Assembly (NCBI RefSeq): GCF_002850745.1 | Contig: NZ_KZ559474.1 | Location: 318,422-382,421 of the forward strand | Direction: 5' to 3' | Length of the DNA stretch: 64,000 nucleotides | From: Nonomuraea indica | GTDB lineage: Bacteria; Actinomycetota; Actinomycetes; Streptosporangiales; Streptosporangiaceae | Shown: piece after piece, positions 59,537 to 64,000 of the stretch | Layout of the letters: each line of letters opens with the position of its first letter | How positions within the stretch are numbered: position 1 is the stretch's first letter | Translations under genes and position numbers: made by a program | Notes under the pieces: generated by a model | Database searches by the model: none | What the model saw: only the letters and a program-made list of their open reading frames with translations | What the model was told of the DNA's origin: nothing

Positions 59537-60403
59537 TCAGACGGGGTAGACCTCCGGGTCGGCGTCGGGGGGCTGCGGACTGCGGGTCGGCAGGGCGGCA
59601 TCGGCGGCGGCGTCCCCGGCCACGTCCCGGCACCGGGCGAACCGGACGTCCCCGCACTCGAGCGCGTACTCGACGAACCGGCGCAACGCCTCGGCCCGCC
59701 CGGGGCGGCCCGACAGGAAGGGATGCGCGCACAGGTTGAACAGGCACCTGTAGCGGCGCATCCCGTCCAGCTCGGACCGCCACAGCTCCAGCACTTTCGC
59801 CGGTGACTCGATGACCGAGCCGATGTGCGGTTCCGGCAGGTAGGCGTACTGCTCCCAGTCGTCGAGCGACCAGTGGACGGGCAGCTCGACGATGTCGCCC
59901 GACCGCGTCGCGACCCGGTAGGGACGGTCGTCGCCCATCAGCGAGGAGTCGTAGCGCAGGCCGTGCTCGGCGACCAGGTCAGCCGTCTGCCACGACGCCT
60001 CCCACAGCGCCGCCCGGTGCCCCGAGATCTCGATGCCCTGGCCGGCGAAGACGGCCAGGGCGCGCTCGAAGTCCGCGCGTTCCTCCTCCGGGGTCATCGA
60101 CGTGGGCGGGCGGTGACTGTAGGAGTGGTGGGCCACCTCGTGCCCGCGCTCGACGATCGACGCGGCCAGGCCGGGCCGCCGCTCGGCCACCCAGCCCGGC
60201 ACGAAGAACGTGGCCGGGACGCCGAGGTCGTCCAGCATCGCGAGGATGCGCGGCAGTCCCACCTCCGGCCCGTACGCCTGGTGCGACATGGTGCTCGCGT
60301 GCCGGGCGTAGTGGCGGCCCTGGGCGAGGATCGGCGTCTCCGCGTCGACGTCGAACGTCAGCGTCACGACGGCCGCGGCACCATGGTGCCAGTTGTCGGT
60401 CAT
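59537..60403 (-). CDS. Polysaccharide-deacetylase-fold amidohydrolase (PuuE allantoinase-like)
   Basis: 288 residues: NodB-type motifs TFDVDAETPIL (catalytic Asp pair), HEVAHHSYSHRPP (metal-binding His), and LGVPATFFVPGW. The combination with PucR and NCS1 permease favours the cyclic-amide-hydrolysing branch (metal-dependent PuuE allantoinase-like) over sugar deacetylation. ATG 60403 is preceded by AGGTGG. Last gene of the minus-strand operon, 20 nt after the OYE gene. True substrate unknown. Confidence 0.82.
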   Translation of the reverse strand: MTDNWHHGAAAVVTLTFDVDAETPILAQGRHYARHASTMSHQAYGPEVGLPRILAMLDDLGVPATFFVPGWVAERRPGLAASIVERGHEVAHHSYSHRPPTSMTPEEERADFERALAVFAGQGIEISGHRAALWEASWQTADLVAEHGLRYDSSLMGDDRPYRVATRSGDIVELPVHWSLDDWEQYAYLPEPHIGSVIESPAKVLELWRSELDGMRRYRCLFNLCAHPFLSGRPGRAEALRRFVEYALECGDVRFARCRDVAGDAAADAALPTRSPQPPDADPEVYPV

Positions 60404-60423
60404 ACCGCCACCTGCCTTCCGGC

Positions 60424-61551
60424 TCAGACCCGCGCCGCCTGCCGCCACCGGCGGGCGTTGCCCAGTGTGGCCATGGGCTGCAGCATCATATGGTCGAACT
60501 CCTCCAGCGGCAGCCCCTGGGCCAGCCGGCGGGGCAGGTCGGGGTTGGCCAGCGCGCCCCGTCCCACGGACACCAGGTCGGCGTGGCCGTCCGACAGCAC
60601 CTGCGCGGCCTGGCCGAGGTCGTGCATGCCGCCGTTCGCGATGACGGGAAGGCCGGTCACCTGGCGGGCCAGGCCGGTGATCGTGACGCCGCCGTCGAGG
60701 CGCGCGGTCTCGATCCAGTCGCGTCCCTCGCTGGCGATGTGCAGGTAGCTCGCGCCGGCCTCGGCCAGGGCCGCGAAGATGACCTTCGCGTCGTGGGCGC
60801 CGCCCGGCCACCGGTGGACGAAGTCGTTCACCTTGGTCTGCGAGAGCCGGATGCCGACGCAGAAGTCCGCGCCCAGCTCGGCCCGGATGGCGGCCACCAC
60901 CTCGGCGGCCAGGCGGACCCGGCTCGCCACGGGGCCTCCGTAGGAGTCCTCGCGCAGGTTGGTGTAGTCGGTGAGGAACTGGTCCACCAGGTAGCCGTTG
61001 GCGCCGTGCACCTCGACACCGTCGAAGCCCGCCTCCCGAGCCCGCACCGCCGACCGCACGAAACCGTCCACGGCCGTCTCGATGTCGGCCAGGGTCATGG
61101 CCCGAGGCGTCGGCCACCCTCCGCTGCCGCCGTACTCGGGCATCTTCACCCCGAGCGGAGGAACGGCCGACGGGCCCACCGTGTCGTCGCGGTAGCGGTT
61201 GCCCTGGGACAGGGCGCCGGCGTGCATCAGCTGCAGGACGATCCGCGACCCGGCGGAGTGCACCTGCTCGGTGATCCGCCGCCAGCCCGCCACGTGCCCG
61301 TCGGACACGATGCCCGGCTGGTTGAGGTAGCCCTGGCTGTAGAGGGTGTCGGTGTACGTGCCCTCGGTGATCAGCAGGCCGAAGCCGCCGCGGGCGTAGG
61401 CGGCGTAGTAGTCGGTCATCTCGGCGGAGGGGGTGCCGTCGGGCATGGCCGAGATGCGGGTCATGGGCGCGACCGCGAATCGGTTGGCCAGCGTGAGCCG
61501 CCCGAGGCGCTCGGGCCGCAGGGCGGGGTGGGCGGTGATGTCGTGGGTCAT
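60424..61551 (-). CDS. Old yellow enzyme family NADH:flavin oxidoreductase
   Basis: 375 residues: FMN-barrel motifs NRFAVAPMTRISA, GLLITEGTYTD, QLMHAGAL, GFDGVEVHGANGYLVDQFL, VIANGG and SVGRGALANPDLP. It reduces activated C=C or similar groups. Between the DUF1989 gene (31 nt upstream) and the deacetylase gene (20 nt downstream), so it most likely acts on the same nitrogen compound. Confidence 0.88.
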   Translation of the reverse strand: MTHDITAHPALRPERLGRLTLANRFAVAPMTRISAMPDGTPSAEMTDYYAAYARGGFGLLITEGTYTDTLYSQGYLNQPGIVSDGHVAGWRRITEQVHSAGSRIVLQLMHAGALSQGNRYRDDTVGPSAVPPLGVKMPEYGGSGGWPTPRAMTLADIETAVDGFVRSAVRAREAGFDGVEVHGANGYLVDQFLTDYTNLREDSYGGPVASRVRLAAEVVAAIRAELGADFCVGIRLSQTKVNDFVHRWPGGAHDAKVIFAALAEAGASYLHIASEGRDWIETARLDGGVTITGLARQVTGLPVIANGGMHDLGQAAQVLSDGHADLVSVGRGALANPDLPRRLAQGLPLEEFDHMMLQPMATLGNARRWRQAARV

Positions 61552-61582
61552 GGGAGTTCGCTCCTCGCATTCATGGTGCAGG

Positions 61583-62200
61583 TCAGGCCAGGACGTCGAT
61601 CGCGAGCGGGGTCGGGTCGCCGCTGTTGATGTCCACGAGGTCCTGCGGGCAGGCGGACACGACGACCACGCAGTCCGTCTCCGCCCGGAACGTGATCGCG
61701 TCCCCCGGCCGGCTGGCCGCGGGCAGCCAGCGGAGCATCCCGTCCCCCTCCACGGGGATGCGCATGAACACGTTCACCGGCTGCGGGGTGAACGGGACGG
61801 ACAGGCCCATGTCGGCGAGTGCCCGGTGGAGGTTGTCCGCGCACGAGGCGTGGAAGCCCTCGGCGCCCAGCGCGGCGTACCGTGCCGGGTCGCAGGCCGG
61901 GATCAGCATGTCGTGCCAGCCGGGGGAGGTGTCGGAGAGCAGGGTGAGGATCGGCCGCCGGCGGTCGGTCACGAACCGCTGCCCCACCGAGGGGAAGAGC
62001 CGGTCCGTGGCGCCGCGGGTGTGGGCGGCGCTCAGGTGCTCCGTCGTGGTCGCGGCGTCGTCGGCGACGAACGCGAAGACGTCACCCACCTGGCCGCCCT
62101 CCAGATCGACGACGCTCACCCGCTGCCCGGCGGCCACGCGCACGGCACGGCCTTCGCGAGCGGGGACGACCGTGCGCCTCTCCGTGGTCATGGATGTCAT
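61583..62200 (-). CDS. DUF1989 (urea carboxylase-associated) family protein
   Basis: 205 residues: VSVVDLEGGQVGDVFAFVAD, STSPGWHDMLIPACDPARY, HASCADNLHRAL, QPVNVFMRIPV and ACPQDLVDINSGDPTPLAI, the signature of the family found beside urea amidolyase and allophanate genes. The Cys and His residues could bind metal. Function in the family is unproven. First gene of the operon; ATG 62200 is taken, with TTG 62212 and ATG 62191 as alternatives and no strong ribosome site. Confidence 0.85.
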   Translation of the reverse strand: MTSMTTERRTVVPAREGRAVRVAAGQRVSVVDLEGGQVGDVFAFVADDAATTTEHLSAAHTRGATDRLFPSVGQRFVTDRRRPILTLLSDTSPGWHDMLIPACDPARYAALGAEGFHASCADNLHRALADMGLSVPFTPQPVNVFMRIPVEGDGMLRWLPAASRPGDAITFRAETDCVVVVSACPQDLVDINSGDPTPLAIDVLA

Positions 62201-62322
62201 GGCGTCAGACAACCATCGCGAATGCCCCCGCGCCTATGGACGATCAACTAGTCAGTATCGGTTTGACTGGATATATCTCCAAGATCAGCGCGTGTTCGTG
62301 CGGGCTCTTCTACGTTCGCCTC

Positions 62323-62886
62323 ATGGAGTCGCATCGCGCCGCCCGGGACGAACCCTTCGCTCTCGCGAGGTGGGGCGTGATCCTCCTCACCGGCGTGTGG
62401 AGCGTGCTGGCGCTCAACTGGGCAGTGGCTCCGGGCTCCGGATGGCTGTTGTCCGGCGGTGTGCTCCTGGGCGGGTGGCTCGTCATCGCGACGGTCTGGC
62501 TGGGCACGGTGGTCGCCGTGGCGCCGCGACGGCTGACGGCCGTCGTCGTCGTGCCGCCGCTCGCGGTGATCGCCACGATCTCCCTCATCGTGGCCGGCAT
62601 CCCGAGGTACGCCGGATTCGTCGTCCACGAGGCCGAACTCGCCGCCTATGCCCGGTCGATCAGCGCGGGTACGGTCTCCGGCGGCGAACGGCGCATCGGC
62701 CCCTTCACCGTCCGAGACCCGAAGCGGCTGGCCGGCGGCGCCCGCTTCACCCTGGCGGACGGCGGCGGCATCCTCCTGGAGGAGGGGTACGCCTTCCTGC
62801 CGCACGGCGACACCGGAGACCTCGACGTCACCACCTCGGTCCACCTCTTCGGCCCCTGGCACCACTGGACGATCGACTACGACTGA
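62323..62886 (+). CDS. Membrane protein of unknown function
   Basis: 187 residues with three membrane helices in the first 110 (GVILLTGVWSVLALNWAV; GVLLGGWLVIATVWLGTVVAV; VVVPPLAVIATISLIVAGI), then a soluble domain ending HHWTIDYD. ATG 62323 lies 7 nt after a -10-like TACGTT, implying a leaderless message. Divergent from the DUF1989 gene. No family recognised. Confidence 0.65.
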   Translation: MESHRAARDEPFALARWGVILLTGVWSVLALNWAVAPGSGWLLSGGVLLGGWLVIATVWLGTVVAVAPRRLTAVVVVPPLAVIATISLIVAGIPRYAGFVVHEAELAAYARSISAGTVSGGERRIGPFTVRDPKRLAGGARFTLADGGGILLEEGYAFLPHGDTGDLDVTTSVHLFGPWHHWTIDYD

Positions 62887-62913
62887 TCCCGTGGACCCGG
62901 CCGAACTCGGGGC

Positions 62914-63102
62914 TCAGGCCTTGCCGAACATCACGGCCGTCTTCCGCACGGCCCAGCCGGTCAGGAAGACGCCGAACACCGTCTCCCCGGCCCGCAGCCA
63001 GAGGGGAGTGGCCCCGTCCGCGTACATCACGATGCCCAGCCACATCACGCCGAATACGCCTACAAGGACGATTGCCGCCCAGTTCAACCCCCGCTGCCAC
63101 AT
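62914..63102 (-). CDS. Small two-helix membrane protein
   Basis: 62 residues with two hydrophobic helices (WAAIVLVGVFGVMWLGIVMY and FGVFLTGWAVRKTAVMF). Typical of small actinobacterial membrane proteins; no function known. Convergent with the preceding membrane protein gene, 27 nt apart. Confidence 0.6.
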   Translation of the reverse strand: MWQRGLNWAAIVLVGVFGVMWLGIVMYADGATPLWLRAGETVFGVFLTGWAVRKTAVMFGKA

Positions 63103-63230
63103 ACGCGGAGTCTCGCACCTGGCGCTCCAAGGCGGGGTATGAGCAGAGTTGTCATCAGGTCACCGTCCGTGACTTTCCGGCGGAACGGCGCAGTGGACCG
63201 CAACGGACCTCAACCGGGCCGCAGAGGGTC

Positions 63231-63632
63231 TCAGTGGGAGAGCCTGCGGCCCGTCCCGACGCATCGGCGCAGCCGTAGGCCCCTGGCCCGGCCGGCGGAC
63301 GAACCCTGCTCCAGGCAGGCGAGCAGCGCCGCGGCCGTGCGCGCGTCGGCCAGGATGCGGCTGACGGTCTCGCCGTCGCCCGGAAGCTGACCGTGCTCAC
63401 CGAGCTCGTGCTTGACGAAGGCCAGCGGATCCGGAGCCCCGTCGGCCTCCGCCGCCACCGACGCGCGGGCGGCGGTGAGCAGGCGCAGGTAGTAGGTGCT
63501 CAGCATGGCCTCTCGCATGCGCGCCTGCTCCAGGTCGTCGATCAGAGTGCGGGCGACGCGCAGCAGGTCGGCAGCGTGAGTCGTCTCGTCGCTGAGGAAA
63601 GCACGGATGTCGTCGAACTCCGAGCGGGACAT
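63231..63632 (-). CDS. Small helical protein of unknown function
   Basis: 133 residues, mainly helical and charged in the first 60 (EFDDIRAFLSDETTHAADLL, VARTLIDDLEQARM), then LAFVKHELGEHGQLPGDGE and a basic tail. ATG 63632 has GGAGG 8 nt upstream, preferred over GTG 63641 which touches the ribosome site. No motif recognised. Confidence 0.6.
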   Translation of the reverse strand: MSRSEFDDIRAFLSDETTHAADLLRVARTLIDDLEQARMREAMLSTYYLRLLTAARASVAAEADGAPDPLAFVKHELGEHGQLPGDGETVSRILADARTAAALLACLEQGSSAGRARGLRLRRCVGTGRRLSH

Positions 63633-64000
63633 TGCGGACACCTCCGAGGTACGCAGACTGCTGCGTACCTACGTGGTACCCGGGAGCGATTGCGGACGGC
63701 TTGCTGTCGGCTTGCTGTCGGCCCAGGTGGGAGCGCCAGGTTTGGGGAACACGTGAGCAGGGAAGAACCTCCTGATTACCCGTGTGGCTCAAAGCAGCCT
63801 CCCAGGACTGCTAGAGTTGCTGCTGCAGGGCGGCCGGAGGCCACAGGGTCTCGGAGATGCCCGGCACAATCCTTCTCTTTCGAGCCTGACTGAGCGATTC
63901 GCATTCGCTCCGGCGGGTTGGTAAGTTAGACGGGTTGCCCCGGAGACGGGGCGGAGTTCGATTCTTGGAAGTCGATCCGGTTCGAGTCAATTTGACACGG
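63633..64000. other. Non-coding end of window, possible promoter region
   Basis: No supported ORF. It is more AT-rich than its surroundings from 63870 on, with TTGGTAAGTTAGAC near 63919 and a consensus-like -35 TTGACA at 63992-63997. Such sequence would fit the leader of an rRNA or other strongly expressed operon beyond the window, but nothing downstream can be seen. Confidence 0.3.

Noticed and set aside
63642..64000. rRNA operon start at the window end
   Set aside because: Only a TTGACA-like element and AT-rich sequence are visible; no rRNA sequence is reached, so it is recorded only as a possible promoter region.

Overview
The window looks like a chromosomal segment of a high-GC actinomycete, most likely a filamentous member of the Streptosporangiales (Nonomuraea/Streptosporangium-like). 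The taxonomic call is an inference from very GC-rich coding sequence, many GTG/TTG starts, several apparently leaderless genes, a WhiB7 regulator, orphan mycosins, an AdnAB helicase-nuclease and a mycoredoxin. From general knowledge of Mycobacterium tuberculosis, the backbone resembles the Rv3193c-Rv3206c neighbourhood (UPF0182, PDZ/Lon-like protease, zinc metalloprotease, ThiF-like protein, ABC1 kinase, whiB7, uvrD2, mrx1, nudC, adnB, adnA, ATL protein, moeZ). Here that backbone is rearranged and interrupted by accessory blocks.

Layout. 1-5.3 kb: the 3' end of moeZ, two tandem copies of a pair made of a Cys-containing membrane-anchored protein and an orphan mycosin, a small unknown gene and an alkyltransferase-like (ATL) protein. 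5.4-14.1 kb: a teichoic-acid-type glycerophosphotransferase, a very large CtpI-like P-type ATPase with a small partner, and a 37-codon candidate peptide gene. 14.3-20.9 kb: adnA-adnB, with a perfect 5 x 36 bp minisatellite in adnA. 20.9-26.2 kb: a four-gene NRPS-independent siderophore operon on the minus strand, with an iron box at its head. 26.3-33.8 kb: nudC, a secreted four-repeat protein, a TetR/CocE-hydrolase pair, an ArsR-like regulator, a small secreted protein, mycoredoxin and a secreted alpha/beta hydrolase. 34-38.1 kb: uvrD2, tesB, and whiB7 with a textbook-like promoter, leader ORF and attenuator. 38.2-43.1 kb: acetyltransferase, serine hydrolase, a TetR-PH-PH operon and two initiator tRNA genes, each with its own terminator. 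43.2-56.3 kb: UPF0182, PDZ protease, MoaE, an SDR, zinc metalloprotease, NUDIX, a frameshifted nuclease-like gene, a YgjP-type metallopeptidase, a ThiF-like protein and an ABC1 kinase. 56.4-62.2 kb: a likely N-heterocycle or urea-related catabolic locus (NCS1 permease, PucR, PuuE-like deacetylase, old-yellow-enzyme, DUF1989 protein). 62.3-64 kb: small membrane or unknown proteins and a non-coding end.

Themes. DNA break and oxidative-damage functions (AdnAB, UvrD2, ATL, Mrx1, NudC) and antibiotic-stress control (WhiB7) form the conserved core. Iron acquisition, envelope synthesis and N-compound catabolism are inserted modules. The best candidates for undescribed biology are the duplicated anchor-mycosin pairs, the ATP-grasp/NIS siderophore operon, the four-repeat secreted protein, the whiB7 leader and the purine/pyrimidine-type catabolic locus. 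All functional calls were made by reading motifs; no database search was run.
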